Shown here: piece by piece, positions 26,517-34,741 of the stretch
Layout: each line of letters starts with the position of its first letter
Numbering within the stretch: the stretch's first letter is position 1
Origin: Sinomonas atrocyanea
Lineage (GTDB): Bacteria > Actinomycetota > Actinomycetes > Actinomycetales > Micrococcaceae
DNA length: 64,000 bases
Assembly (NCBI RefSeq): GCF_030812675.1
Contig: NZ_JAUSTE010000008.1
Location: 62,001-126,000 of the forward strand
Direction: 5' to 3'
Made by a program: the position numbers and the translations under genes
The notes under the pieces: model-generated
What the model was told of the DNA's origin: nothing
Database searches by the model: none
The model's input: only the letters and a program-made list of their open reading frames with translations

Positions 26517-27134
26517 TCAGGACTCCCTGACGATGATGCGTCCCACCTGGATGGCCACGGACTGGAACGCGTGGACCGCCTCGAGCAGCGACCGGGCCAC
26601 CTCGACGGTGCGGGCGTACTGGGTGATCGAGAGCTCGCGGAGGGCCTTCGCGCTCCACACACGGTGCGTGTGCTCGGCGCGCTTGGAGAGCCGGACCGTG
26701 TCCGCCCAGTAGTCCTCGAGGTCCTCGAGCCGGGTGAGGCCGCGCATGGCCGCGGTCGCGAGCTCGGCCTGACGGTTGACGATGTCGAGCATGTCGGCGG
26801 CCTCGGACGGGAGCCGGTCGATCGCGTGCAGCTGGATGAGCTCGCCGACGGCCACGAGGTGCCCCACCGCCTGGGAGAGCCATTCGGAGAGGATGAGCAG
26901 GTCCTCGCGGGGGAGCGGGTTGACGAAGCTCGTGCGCAGGCGGGTGAGGAGCGTGCGGCGGAACTCGGTGGTGCGGGCATCGTTCGCGATGAGGGTGTCC
27001 ACGAGCTGGTCGTAGTCGGCGCGGTCGGCGCCGAACATCTCCGAGAGCGTCTGCACTGCGAGCATGGACTGCTGCGCCATGGAGGCGAGCAGCTCGAGGC
27101 CTGCCGTCTCCTGGGGGAACAGCCTGAACTTCAT
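26517..27134 (-). CDS. DUF47 / PhoU-like Pit accessory protein
   Basis: A 205-residue all-helical protein of the DUF47 (YkaA, Pit accessory) family, related to PhoU. It begins MKFRLFPQE, typical for the group, and contains the conserved stretch FVNPLPREDLLILSEWL (about residues 70-86) and acidic metal-contact residues in helices. Members are always paired with PiT transporters and are thought to tune their activity. It is first in a two-gene operon with pit. A -10-like TAAGAT and a GTTCACC half-site lie about 90-110 bases upstream. Confidence 0.85.
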   Translation of the reverse strand: MKFRLFPQETAGLELLASMAQQSMLAVQTLSEMFGADRADYDQLVDTLIANDARTTEFRRTLLTRLRTSFVNPLPREDLLILSEWLSQAVGHLVAVGELIQLHAIDRLPSEAADMLDIVNRQAELATAAMRGLTRLEDLEDYWADTVRLSKRAEHTHRVWSAKALRELSITQYARTVEVARSLLEAVHAFQSVAIQVGRIIVRES

Positions 27135-27492
27135 GGGTCTCCGAGCGGGGGCGGTGCGGCCTTCCGGCCGCCGCAGTCCCCGGCGCGATGGCCTCGTGCC
27201 GGCGGGATGCCGGCCCCTCGCATCTTACGTGACCGGGGTGAACGCCCTGCCGCGGGCTGGATCCTCGAGGCCTGGATCCTCGCCGGGCCCGCTCCTGTGC
27301 GGGCTCCCCGGCGAGGGAAGCAAGGGCGCCGAACCGGGACCGCCTCTCGGCGGAAGGCCGCTCGAAGCGGCTGAGAGTTGGAGCCCGGGGGTGCCGCGGT
27401 CCGACGCCACCACCAGTGTTCTACGGCCGTTGGGGGAGAGTCAACCCGGGTGAAAGCTTTGGGTGTCTCGGCCGGGTCATGGCCGGGCGGGC
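27135..27492. other. Intergenic region upstream of the pit operon
   Basis: No gene is seen. On the minus strand TAAGAT (27222-27227) and GTTCACC (27237-27243), a PHO-box half-site, could drive the pit operon. A second possible minus-strand promoter has TTGACT (27439-27444) and TAGAAC (27418-27423) with a short 15-base spacer. A nested hairpin at 27278-27316 (10-bp outer stem CCTCGCCGGG/CCCGGCGAGG, 5-bp inner stem) may terminate the upstream gene. A short direct repeat CTGGATCCTCG occurs twice near 27257-27281. Confidence 0.4.
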
Positions 27493-28149
27493 TCAGTCCA
27501 GCTGCCCGCGCCGCCACGCCTTGGCGGACGCCTCCAGGTCCTCGGCCGTCTTCACGAGCTGGTTGGCGCTGCGCGTGAGCTTGCTGGCATGCTGCGAATT
27601 CGCCCACTCGGCGCTGTCCGCAACCGTGGCCTGGCCCAGCGCCACGACGCGGCAGAACGCCGCCGAGCGCTCGAGCGCTACGTCGAACTCGCCGTCGAAC
27701 GCACCGGAGAGGATGGCGTCCGCCATGGCGGTGAGCTCCTCGGCCCCCGGCGGCTCGGCCACGCCGGCCACAGCGTGCGAGACCTGAGCGGTGTCCTTGC
27801 CCGCCCGGAAGTACACCGAGATGCGCTCCGGGTCCTGCTTGGTCGCCGCCCGCAGGGCATACAGGCGCCACAGGGCCCCAGGGAGGGACCGTGCCGGGCT
27901 CTCCGACCACATCTCGGCGATGGCCTCGAGGCCCTGCTCGTCGGCCAGCCGGACGAGCCTGCGCGTCACCTCCGGGTCCTCGCTCTCGCGGCCGCGGCGC
28001 ACGAGCGCCTGCGCGGCGAGGTGCGCAGCCTCGGATACCCGGGCGGGGTCGGCACCGCCGGCGAAGGGCTCGAAGTCGATCGGCGCGAACGGCTTCGGCT
28101 TGTGGTGCCTGACCGGTCCCGACCCGCTGGATGCTGGGTTCTCGCTCAT
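27493..28149 (-). CDS. Conserved actinobacterial hypothetical protein
   Basis: A 218-residue soluble, mostly helical protein. It starts with a polar region (HHKPKPFAPIDFEPFAGG) and continues with Ala-rich helices carrying many charged residues; there is no membrane segment or known catalytic motif. Similar proteins in Arthrobacter-type genomes carry unhelpful names, and I cannot assign a function. The ATG at 28149 follows a weak GAGG; an upstream in-frame start at 28203 would overlap likely promoter bases TACCGT near 28179. It stands alone between the pit operon and tRNA-Lys. Confidence 0.65.
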   Translation of the reverse strand: MSENPASSGSGPVRHHKPKPFAPIDFEPFAGGADPARVSEAAHLAAQALVRRGRESEDPEVTRRLVRLADEQGLEAIAEMWSESPARSLPGALWRLYALRAATKQDPERISVYFRAGKDTAQVSHAVAGVAEPPGAEELTAMADAILSGAFDGEFDVALERSAAFCRVVALGQATVADSAEWANSQHASKLTRSANQLVKTAEDLEASAKAWRRGQLD

Positions 28150-28288
28150 GCGGCTGCCTCGTCCATGCCCAGTACGGTACTCCTCTCGGACAGGCGTGCC
28201 CATGCAGGGTCCGAGCCCCGCCCCGGGCGCACGACGGCGCGTGGTTGCCCTGCGCTAGAGTTGTGCCGTCCGGCGCATGCCGGGCACC

Positions 28289-28361
28289 GGGCCTCTAGCT
28301 CAGTTGGTAGAGCAGCGGACTTTTAATCCGCGGGTCGTGGGTTCGAAACCCACGGGGCCCA
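28289..28361 (+). tRNA. tRNA-Lys (anticodon UUU)
   Basis: A full cloverleaf of 73 bases is visible: acceptor GGGCCTC/GGGGCCC with a T-G pair, D-arm AGCTCAGTTGGTAGAGC, anticodon stem GCGGA/TCCGC with loop CTTTTAA (anticodon TTT at 28322-28324), and T-arm with GGTTCGAAACC. The discriminator is A, followed by CCC, so the full CCA is not encoded. A -10-like TAGAGT lies at 28256-28261. Confidence 0.96.
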
Positions 28362-28408
28362 CCCATCACCGCAGGCAGCCGCCTGCTGCGGCATCCCTAC
28401 GACCGAGA

Positions 28409-28440
28409 CGCCCGGGCCCGTTGATCACGGGGCCCGGGCG
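28409..28440 (+). terminator. Hairpin downstream of tRNA-Lys
   Basis: A perfect 11-bp stem, CGCCCGGGCCC (28409-28419) with GGGCCCGGGCG (28430-28440), loop GTTGATCACG. It is the only strong structure in the 355-base gap before the next gene; the rest of that gap shows no gene. Confidence 0.55.
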
Positions 28441-28608
28441 CCTTGGCGCGACAACGACTTCCGCACCACTCCCCAGCAGTGGCGGCATGCCGCGCGGGGA
28501 CGAGGCTATCAGCGAGCTATGCCCCGAGTGAAGGCTGTGAACGGGTGGGACGTGCGTGAAACCCGGCGCCCCCTGTGAGAGCGGTCACCCCGGCCTCCCG
28601 GGTCCGTC

Positions 28609-28614
28609 TATGAT
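28609..28614 (+). promoter_or_regulatory. -10 box upstream of the SBP-VWA gene
   Basis: TATGAT is the best -10 match in the region and would start a leader of about 95 bases before the ATG at 28717, which has its own GGAGGAG ribosome-binding site. No good -35 is seen. Confidence 0.4.
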
Positions 28615-28716
28615 GGACGGGATCATTTGGCGTGCGGACGGCGGGGCAGCACCCCCGCGGGGCTCCCGTGTGCCCGAACAACCGAAGCGGACCAGGGGGG
28701 TGGGAGGAGTGCAGGG

Positions 28717-30369
28717 ATGGGACGCAGGGTCGCAGGCCGGGCCAGGACAGAGGGCAGCCGGAGGGCGAGGCGCCGGAGGAACCGGTTCGCCCTGCTGGGC
28801 ATCGTTGCCGCCTCCGCGCTCGTGGTCGTGGGTCTGGCAGCCTGGGCGCTCGTTCCCCGCCTGACCCAGGCGACGGCGGCGAACTGCGCCACCACCCAGA
28901 CCTACACGCTCCTTGCCGACTCCACGACGCTGCCCGCGGTCAACGACGCCCTCGGCCGGGTCAGCCCGTCGGCGTGCGCGGCGTTCAGGGTCGACGTCGC
29001 CGACCAGGCCGCCATCGCCGCCAAGGTCGCCGCCGGCACGCAGGCACCCGACCTCTGGCTGGCGGACACCTCCGCACGTGTCTCGGCGGTCAGCGCCAGC
29101 CCGAAGCCCGAGATCGCGGTGCCGTCCGTCGCGTCCTCGCCCGCCGTGGTCGTCCAGAGCAAGGGCGCCCAGGCGCCCGCGACGTGGTCCGGCGTGCTGG
29201 CGGCCCCCGGGGTGCTCCTGGGTGACCCGCTCTCGAGCGCGAGCGCGGCCACGGCGCTCGCGGGCGCGGTGGCGGAGGGCCAGTCCGGCGCATCCGACCC
29301 GAAGGCGCTCGCGGGCTCGCTGGGACAGCTCGCGCAGACCGCCGCCCAGAGGCCCTCCGGGACGCAGTCGGACTCGGCGCTCCTGGACAGTGCGGAGCGC
29401 TCCGACTCGTCGGCGGTGGTGACCGAGAGCTCGTGGATCGACTACGCCTCGTCCCGCCCGTCCACCAAGCTCGCCGCGTCCCCGCCCGCCAGCGGATCTG
29501 CCCTCGCGGACTACCCGATCGCGGTCACGTCGCCCGACCCTGCCCGCAGGGCCGGGGCAGCGGACGCCGCGAAGGCGCTGGCGGCGGCCCTGACGGACGG
29601 CACCGGCCGCGCGGCCCTCGCCGCCCGCGGGCTGCGGGGTCCCGGCGGCAGCATCCCGGACCACGCCGCCGGCTTCGTCGGCACCGTCAAGACCCTCACG
29701 CCGTCCGCCGACGCCCTGACCCGCGCCACCAAGATGTGGGCGCTCCAGGCGGTGCCGTTCCGCTCGCTCGTGGTCATGGACGTCTCGGGCTCGATGGGGC
29801 TCGACGCCGGCGGGAAGAGCCGCATGCAGCTCACCCAGGAGGCAGCGCTGAAGGGGGCCGACCTGTTCCCGGACACGGCGCAGCTCGGGATGTGGGCGTT
29901 CTCGGTGGGGCTCGGCGGACCCGGCCAGGACTACCAGGAGCTCGACCCGATCCGCAGGATGGACGCCGTGACCGACGGCAGGACCCAGCGCGAGCGGATC
30001 CAGGGGGACATCGCCTCGCTCGGCGGCCTCGTGGGCGGGGGCACCGGGCTCTACGACACCGCGCTCGCCGCGTTCCGCACGGTCAAGGCCAACTACGACC
30101 CCCGGGCCGTGAACTCGGTGATCCTGTTCACGGACGGGTCCAACGAGAAGCCCAACTCGATGACCCTCGACCAGCTCCTCGCGGCCTTCGCGCGGGAGAA
30201 GGACCCGGCCAAGCCCGTCATCTTCGTGACCATCGGCATCACCGCGGACGCGGACGAGCCCGTGCTCAAGCAGATCGCCGCCGCCACCGGCGGGTCGAGT
30301 TACGTGGCGAAGGACCCCGCCGACATCTCGAAGGTGTTCAGCGAGGCCCTCCTGGCCAGGACGCAGTAG
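28717..30369 (+). CDS. Membrane-anchored substrate-binding-like / VWA domain fusion protein
   Basis: A 550-residue protein with a basic N-terminus, one membrane anchor (about residues 22-47) and two extracytoplasmic modules. The first (about 60-330) resembles a bacterial extracellular solute-binding domain (ADSTTLPAVNDAL, PDLWLADTSA, and repeated Ala-rich helices). The second is a von Willebrand A domain with an intact MIDAS motif DVSGSMG at Asp355 and ILFTDGSNEKPN later. It could bind ligand and protein partners outside the membrane. The ATG at 28717 follows GGAGGAG; an upstream frame from 28627 lacks support. It is monocistronic and converges on dodecin with 6 bases between. Confidence 0.8.
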   Translation: MGRRVAGRARTEGSRRARRRRNRFALLGIVAASALVVVGLAAWALVPRLTQATAANCATTQTYTLLADSTTLPAVNDALGRVSPSACAAFRVDVADQAAIAAKVAAGTQAPDLWLADTSARVSAVSASPKPEIAVPSVASSPAVVVQSKGAQAPATWSGVLAAPGVLLGDPLSSASAATALAGAVAEGQSGASDPKALAGSLGQLAQTAAQRPSGTQSDSALLDSAERSDSSAVVTESSWIDYASSRPSTKLAASPPASGSALADYPIAVTSPDPARRAGAADAAKALAAALTDGTGRAALAARGLRGPGGSIPDHAAGFVGTVKTLTPSADALTRATKMWALQAVPFRSLVVMDVSGSMGLDAGGKSRMQLTQEAALKGADLFPDTAQLGMWAFSVGLGGPGQDYQELDPIRRMDAVTDGRTQRERIQGDIASLGGLVGGGTGLYDTALAAFRTVKANYDPRAVNSVILFTDGSNEKPNSMTLDQLLAAFAREKDPAKPVIFVTIGITADADEPVLKQIAAATGGSSYVAKDPADISKVFSEALLARTQ

Positions 30370-30375
30370 TGGAGG

Positions 30376-30585
30376 TCAGCGCTCGAGGCGGAATCCGATC
30401 TTCAGGGTGACCTGCCAGTCCTTGATCTCGCCCTCCTCGAGGTGGCCGCGTACGGACTGGACCTCGAACCAGTCGAGGTTCCGCACCGTCTGCGACGCCG
30501 CGGTCACGCCGTTGCGGATGGCCGCATCGATCCCGTCCGGGCTCGTACCGACGATCTCCGAGATGCTGTAGGTGTTGCCTGCCAT
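30376..30585 (-). CDS. Dodecin
   Basis: Dodecins are dodecameric flavin-storage proteins that bind pairs of FMN, FAD or riboflavin and protect free flavins. The 69-residue product matches the family throughout: SISEIVGTSPDGIDAAIRNG, the flavin-stacking Trp in RNLDWFEVQSVRGHLE (about residue 39) and VTLKIGFRLE at the end. The ribosome-binding site AGGAG lies just upstream. It may buffer the flavins needed by the several flavoenzymes in this window, which is inference. Confidence 0.93.
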   Translation of the reverse strand: MAGNTYSISEIVGTSPDGIDAAIRNGVTAASQTVRNLDWFEVQSVRGHLEEGEIKDWQVTLKIGFRLER

Positions 30586-30632
30586 GGCTCCTCCTCGGCT
30601 GGGGGTGGGATCAGTGCTGGCAGACTAACCCC

Positions 30633-31466
30633 GTGACCAGTGCTTGGCCAGAGTCGGCGCCGCCGCTCCTCGCCCACGTGGCGGGGCGGCTGCGGGCCGC
30701 CGGCTGCGTGTTCGCCGAGGAGGAGGCCGCCCTCCTGATCGAGGCCGCCGAGGACCGCGGGCACCTCGACCGGCTCGTAGCGCTGCGCGCCGCCGGAGAG
30801 CCGCTCGAGCACCTCGTGGGCTGGGCCGAGTTCGCCGGGCTCCGCGTTGCGGTCGGACCCGGCGTCTTCGTCCCGCGGCGCCGCTCGGAGCTGCTCGTCC
30901 GGCTCGCCGCTGCGGCCCTGGCGAACGACGGCGGCGCGCCGCCGGCCGTCGTCGTCGACCTCTGCTGCGGGTCGGCGGCCCTCGGGGCCGGCCTCGCCGC
31001 GGCGCTCGGCGCGCGCGGCTGGGCGCCCGGGGGGCTCGAGCTGCACGCCGCAGACCTCGACCCGGCGGCGGCACCGTACGCCCGCCGGAACCTCGCTCCT
31101 TGGGGCGGCCAGGTGCACACGGGGGATCTCTTCGCGGCACTCCCCGGGGCACTGCGCGGCCGTGTCGACGTCATCATCGGGAACGCCCCGTACGTGCCGA
31201 CCGCGGCGATCGCGCTCATGCCCCCGGAGGCCCGGGACCACGAGCCCCGCGCCTCCCTCGACGGCGGCGCCGACGGGCTGGCCCTGCACCGCCGCATTGC
31301 CGCCGAGGCCGGCGGGTGGCTGGCCCCCGGCGGCACCCTGGTGATCGAGGTCGGCCGGACGCAGGCCGCCGCGGCGCTCCGGATCCTGGCCGAGGCGGGC
31401 CTCGTGGCGCGTGCGGAGGAGGACGAGGACCTCGGCGGCACCGCGGTCGTGGCAGTCAGCGGCTGA
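30633..31466 (+). CDS. PrmC-related putative glutamine-N5 methyltransferase
   Basis: A 277-residue SAM-dependent methyltransferase of the HemK/PrmC group. It has a helical N-terminal domain, the SAM-binding VVDLCCGSAALGAGLA (about residues 107-122) and the substrate motif NAPYVPT (about 189-195) instead of the canonical NPPY. This is typical of the PrmC-related paralogue of unknown target rather than true release-factor PrmC. The GTG start follows a degenerate -10 CAGACT with a 6-base spacer, so the message may be leaderless. Confidence 0.8.
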   Translation: MTSAWPESAPPLLAHVAGRLRAAGCVFAEEEAALLIEAAEDRGHLDRLVALRAAGEPLEHLVGWAEFAGLRVAVGPGVFVPRRRSELLVRLAAAALANDGGAPPAVVVDLCCGSAALGAGLAAALGARGWAPGGLELHAADLDPAAAPYARRNLAPWGGQVHTGDLFAALPGALRGRVDVIIGNAPYVPTAAIALMPPEARDHEPRASLDGGADGLALHRRIAAEAGGWLAPGGTLVIEVGRTQAAAALRILAEAGLVARAEEDEDLGGTAVVAVSG

Positions 31467-31473
31467 GGAGCGG

Positions 31474-32175
31474 TCAGCGGTCCAGGATGTAGGTCCTCAG
31501 GTCATCGAGGGTCTGCTGCATGTGCGCGTCCATGGCCGCCCGGGCCGCGACGGGGTCGTGGCGGCGCAGAGCCTCGCTCACGGCCACGTGCATCGCGATG
31601 GCGTGCTCCTGGATCTCGGGCACGGCTGAGGTCTCGGAGCGGCGCTCGGCGAGGATCCGGCTGAGCGGCTCGAACAGCACCGCGACGAACGGGTTCCCGG
31701 AGGCGTGCAGGATCACGTCGTGGAAGGCGAGGTCGGCCTCGACGAACCGCTCGAGGTCCTGGGCCCGGCGCGCCTCGCGCATCTGGTCCACGAGGGCATC
31801 GAGCGCCGCGAGGTCCTGGTCCGAGATCCGCTCGGCGGCGAGCTCGCAGGCGCCCGCCTCGAGCATCCGGCGCAGCTCGATGAGCTGGACGGCGGCATCG
31901 GAGGCGTCCGTGCCCTCGCTCGTCGCGCGGAGCACGGCGTGCAGCGAGCTCCACCGGTTGACCTGGTTGACGAACGTGCCCCGTCCGCGCTCGATCCGCA
32001 GGATGTTCTGGGCCGTGAGGGTCCGGATGGCCTCGCGCACGGTCATCCGGCTCACGTCATACCGCGAGCTCAGCTCGAGTTCGCCGGGCACGGCCGAGCC
32101 CGGAGGGAACTCGCCGGCCACGATCCGGTCCAGCAACCCGTCGGCGACCTCGCCCACGAGGGATTTGCGCGCCAC
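31474..32175 (-). CDS. FadR/GntR-family transcriptional regulator (FCD domain)
   Basis: A 233-residue regulator with an N-terminal winged helix (SSRYDVSRMTVREAIRTL, residues about 35-52, and IERGRGTFV) and a C-terminal FCD ligand domain with metal-binding candidates Asp/His (DLAFHDVI, HAIAMHVAV, MDAHMQQT). FCD regulators usually sense small carboxylic or sugar acids. It is divergent from the otnK-like gene, and a 15-bp perfect palindrome in the shared region is the probable operator. It most likely controls the four-carbon sugar-acid genes. Confidence 0.88.
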   Translation of the reverse strand: MARKSLVGEVADGLLDRIVAGEFPPGSAVPGELELSSRYDVSRMTVREAIRTLTAQNILRIERGRGTFVNQVNRWSSLHAVLRATSEGTDASDAAVQLIELRRMLEAGACELAAERISDQDLAALDALVDQMREARRAQDLERFVEADLAFHDVILHASGNPFVAVLFEPLSRILAERRSETSAVPEIQEHAIAMHVAVSEALRRHDPVAARAAMDAHMQQTLDDLRTYILDR

Positions 32176-32249
32176 TGGTCCTCTTCCTCTGGGCTGCGCC
32201 GGGCGGCCTTGCGCCGCCGCGGAGTGTGTGCCACTCTAGCAGCGACATT

Positions 32250-32264
32250 AGATGTCAGACATCT
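32250..32264. promoter_or_regulatory. Palindromic operator AGATGTC-A-GACATCT
   Basis: A perfect 15-bp palindrome (7-bp arms, 1-base centre) in the gntR-otnK divergent region. It contains the first possible otnK start codon (ATG at 32252) and overlaps a -10-like TTAGAT/TAGATG, so a bound repressor would block transcription start. Confidence 0.65.
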
Positions 32265-33769
32265 TACAGATGCCCGATCTTGCCCCGCACAAGGAAGTGT
32301 TCGCCGTGCTCCTCGAAGCCGAAGCCCTCGCCGACTACCCCGCCGAGTGCGAGATCGCCGCGCGGGAGGTCGCAGACGCCGTGGCCCGCTCCGGCCGGGT
32401 CCTCGTGGTCCTCGACGACGACCCCACTGGCACGCAGTCGGTGGCGGACCTGCCCGTCCTGACCCGGTGGGATGTCGAGGACTTCCGCTGGGCCTTCGCG
32501 GCCCGTCCCGGCGGAAGCCGTCCGGCGGCCGTCTACGTCCTCACCAACACCCGCAGCCTGGGCCCCGCCGAGGCCGCGGAGCGCAACCGCCAAGTGGTTG
32601 CCTCGGCCACCGAAGCGGCCGAGGAGGCGGGGGTCCCGCTCGCCTTCGTCAGCCGCAGCGACTCCACCCTCCGCGGCCACTTCCCGCTCGAGACGGACGT
32701 GCTCGCCGAGGCCATCGCGGCGCAGGGCGGGAAGCCCGTGGACGGCGTCGTCATGGTCCCCGCCTTCCCCGACGCCGGACGCGTCACGATCGGCGGCGAA
32801 CACTACGTCCGCAGCGGCGACGGCGCGCTCACGCCCGTAAGCGAGACCGAGTTCGCGAGGGACGCCACGTTCGGCTTCTCCACCTCCTACCTCCCCGCCT
32901 ACGTCGAGGAGAAGACCGCCGGCCGCGTGCGCGCCGCCGACGTGGTCGTGCTCGACCTCGGCACCATCCGCGCGGGAGCGGCGGCCATCGCCGACGCGAT
33001 CGCCCGCGCCCACCACGGGACCCCCATCGTCGCCGACGTCACCGGCGAGAACGACCTGCGCGCCCTCGCCCTGGGCCTCGACGAGGCCGAGCGCCGCGGC
33101 GCCTCGCTCCTGTACCGCGTGGGGCCCCCATTCGTGCGCGGACGCATCGGGCAGGAGGTCCGCGCGCCCCTCACCGCTGAGGACGTGTACGGGGACCCAG
33201 CCTCGGGCGGCCAGCGAGAGGACCTCGCTGCGGGCGGCCTCATCGTGGTCGGCTCGCATGTGGGGCTCACCACCCGGCAGCTCGAGCGGCTGACGGCCCA
33301 GCACTCCTCCGCGCGCACCATCGAGATCGACGTCAACGAGCTCCTCGACCCGCAGAGGGCCACAGGGCACCTCGAGGCGACCGTCGGCGCCGTCGTCCGC
33401 GCCCTCGCCGACGGCGACGTCATCCTCCACACCTCCCGGGTCCTCGTGAAGGACGAGGACCCGGCGAAGAGCCTCGAGATCGCCCGGACGGTGAGCGCCG
33501 CCGTCGTCAGCGTCGTGAACCGCGTCCTGGCGGCCGCGCCGCCGCGGTTCGTCATCGCCAAGGGCGGCATCACTTCCTCCGACGTGGCCGCGCACGGCCT
33601 CGAGATCCGCCGCGCCGTGGTGCGCGGGCCCATGCTCCCGGGCATCGTCTCGCTGTGGGAGCCGGTCGACGGGCCCGCCCGCGGCATCCCGTACATCGTG
33701 TTCGCCGGCAACGTGGGCGACGACGAGTCCCTCGCCCAGGTCACCCGGACCCTCAGCACGACGTTCTGA
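32252..33769 (+). CDS. Four-carbon acid sugar kinase family (DUF1537, OtnK-like)
   Basis: OtnK-type kinases phosphorylate 3-dehydro-tetronates (from threonate or erythronate) with ATP. The 505-residue product has the N-terminal substrate domain with VVLDDDPTGTQSVADL (about residues 51-66), SRSDSTLRGHFPLET (about 131-145) and the C-terminal nucleotide domain with AKGGITSSDVA and PGIVSLWE. The ATG at 32252 lies inside the palindrome; an in-frame ATG at 32270 (MPDLAPHK) may be the true start. It is followed after 12 bases by an LtnD-like dehydrogenase, the expected pathway partner. Confidence 0.87.
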   Translation: MSDILQMPDLAPHKEVFAVLLEAEALADYPAECEIAAREVADAVARSGRVLVVLDDDPTGTQSVADLPVLTRWDVEDFRWAFAARPGGSRPAAVYVLTNTRSLGPAEAAERNRQVVASATEAAEEAGVPLAFVSRSDSTLRGHFPLETDVLAEAIAAQGGKPVDGVVMVPAFPDAGRVTIGGEHYVRSGDGALTPVSETEFARDATFGFSTSYLPAYVEEKTAGRVRAADVVVLDLGTIRAGAAAIADAIARAHHGTPIVADVTGENDLRALALGLDEAERRGASLLYRVGPPFVRGRIGQEVRAPLTAEDVYGDPASGGQREDLAAGGLIVVGSHVGLTTRQLERLTAQHSSARTIEIDVNELLDPQRATGHLEATVGAVVRALADGDVILHTSRVLVKDEDPAKSLEIARTVSAAVVSVVNRVLAAAPPRFVIAKGGITSSDVAAHGLEIRRAVVRGPMLPGIVSLWEPVDGPARGIPYIVFAGNVGDDESLAQVTRTLSTTF

Positions 33770-33781
33770 CAGGAGAGACCC

Positions 33782-34705
33782 ATGACTGAGACTTCCCCGG
33801 CCGCCACCACCGTCGCCGTCCTCGGGCTCGGCGCCATGGGCCTGCCCATGGCCACCCGGCTCGCGACCGGCCTCACCGTCCATGGCTTCGACATCGCCCA
33901 GCCCCGCCTCGACCTCGCCGCAGCGGCCGGCATCAGGACCTTCGGCTCCGCGGCAGACGCCGTCGTGGGAGCCGACGCCCTGCTGCTCGCCGTCCGCAAC
34001 GGCGACCAGCTCGATGAGGTCCTGTTCGGCGAAGGCGGAGTCGCCGCCTCGCTCCGCCCCGGCGCCGTCGTGATCCTCACGAGCACGGTCGGGACCGAGG
34101 CCATTCCCGGCACCGCCGCCCGCCTCGCGGTGCTGGGCATCGGCCTCGTCGACGCCCCGCTCTCCGGGGGCCCCGTGCGCGCCGGTGAGGGCGACCTCCT
34201 CATCGTGGTGGGGGCCGCGCCATCCGACCTCGAGAAGGCGCGCCCGATCCTCGACCTCCTGGCCTCCACCCTCACCGTGGTGGGCGACAGGCCCGGCGAC
34301 GGGCAGGCGCTCAAGACGGTGAACCAGCTTCTGTGCGGCGTGCACATCGCCGCCGCTGCCGAGGCGCTCGCGCTCGCCGACGCGCTCGGCCTCGACACCG
34401 CGAAGACGCTCGAGGCCCTGGGCGCCGGGGCGGCGGGATCGTTCATGCTCTCCAATCGCGGCCCCCGCATGCTCGAGGCCTACTCCGAGGAGGGGGCCGA
34501 GGTCCTCTCGCGGCTGGACATCTTCGTCAAGGACATGGGGATCGTCGGGAAGGCCGCCCGCTCCGTGGGGCTCCCGGCCCCCGTCGCCGCGGCGGCGGAG
34601 CAGCTCTACCTGCTCGGTGCGGCCCAAGGCCTGGCGGCCGCGGACGACTCCGCCGTCATCAAGGTCGTCGCACCCGCCCCGCGGACCGCTGGACAGGCAG
34701 GCTGA
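33782..34705 (+). CDS. NAD(P)-dependent beta-hydroxyacid dehydrogenase (LtnD-like)
   Basis: A 307-residue member of the 3-hydroxyisobutyrate dehydrogenase group. It shows the Rossmann GLGAMG (15-20), the substrate-binding SGGP (128-131), catalytic Lys178 with Asn181 (LKTVNQLL) and the KDMGIV segment near the C-terminus. Next to an OtnK-like kinase the best fit is L-threonate or D-erythronate 2-dehydrogenase (LtnD), making the kinase's substrate. AGGAGAG precedes the ATG. The usual third enzyme, a class II aldolase (OtnC), is not in the window. Confidence 0.85.
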   Translation: MTETSPAATTVAVLGLGAMGLPMATRLATGLTVHGFDIAQPRLDLAAAAGIRTFGSAADAVVGADALLLAVRNGDQLDEVLFGEGGVAASLRPGAVVILTSTVGTEAIPGTAARLAVLGIGLVDAPLSGGPVRAGEGDLLIVVGAAPSDLEKARPILDLLASTLTVVGDRPGDGQALKTVNQLLCGVHIAAAAEALALADALGLDTAKTLEALGAGAAGSFMLSNRGPRMLEAYSEEGAEVLSRLDIFVKDMGIVGKAARSVGLPAPVAAAAEQLYLLGAAQGLAAADDSAVIKVVAPAPRTAGQAG

Positions 34706-34741
34706 GCGGGCATCCTGAGCCGGGTCGGTAGGCTGGTGCGC

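Noticed and set aside
26401-26883. 160-residue minus-strand frame across the pit and DUF47 junction
   Set aside because: It is an Arg/Gly-rich alternative frame; the true genes here have intact PiT and DUF47 motifs and a coupled GTG start at 26515.
28362-28716. Possible mobile-element attachment site at the 3' end of tRNA-Lys
   Set aside because: No repeat of the tRNA 3' end and no integrase or foreign genes are seen within the window, and downstream genes have ordinary composition.
32270-33769. Two-gene split of the OtnK-like kinase
   Set aside because: N- and C-terminal DUF1537 domains are in one continuous frame of normal length.
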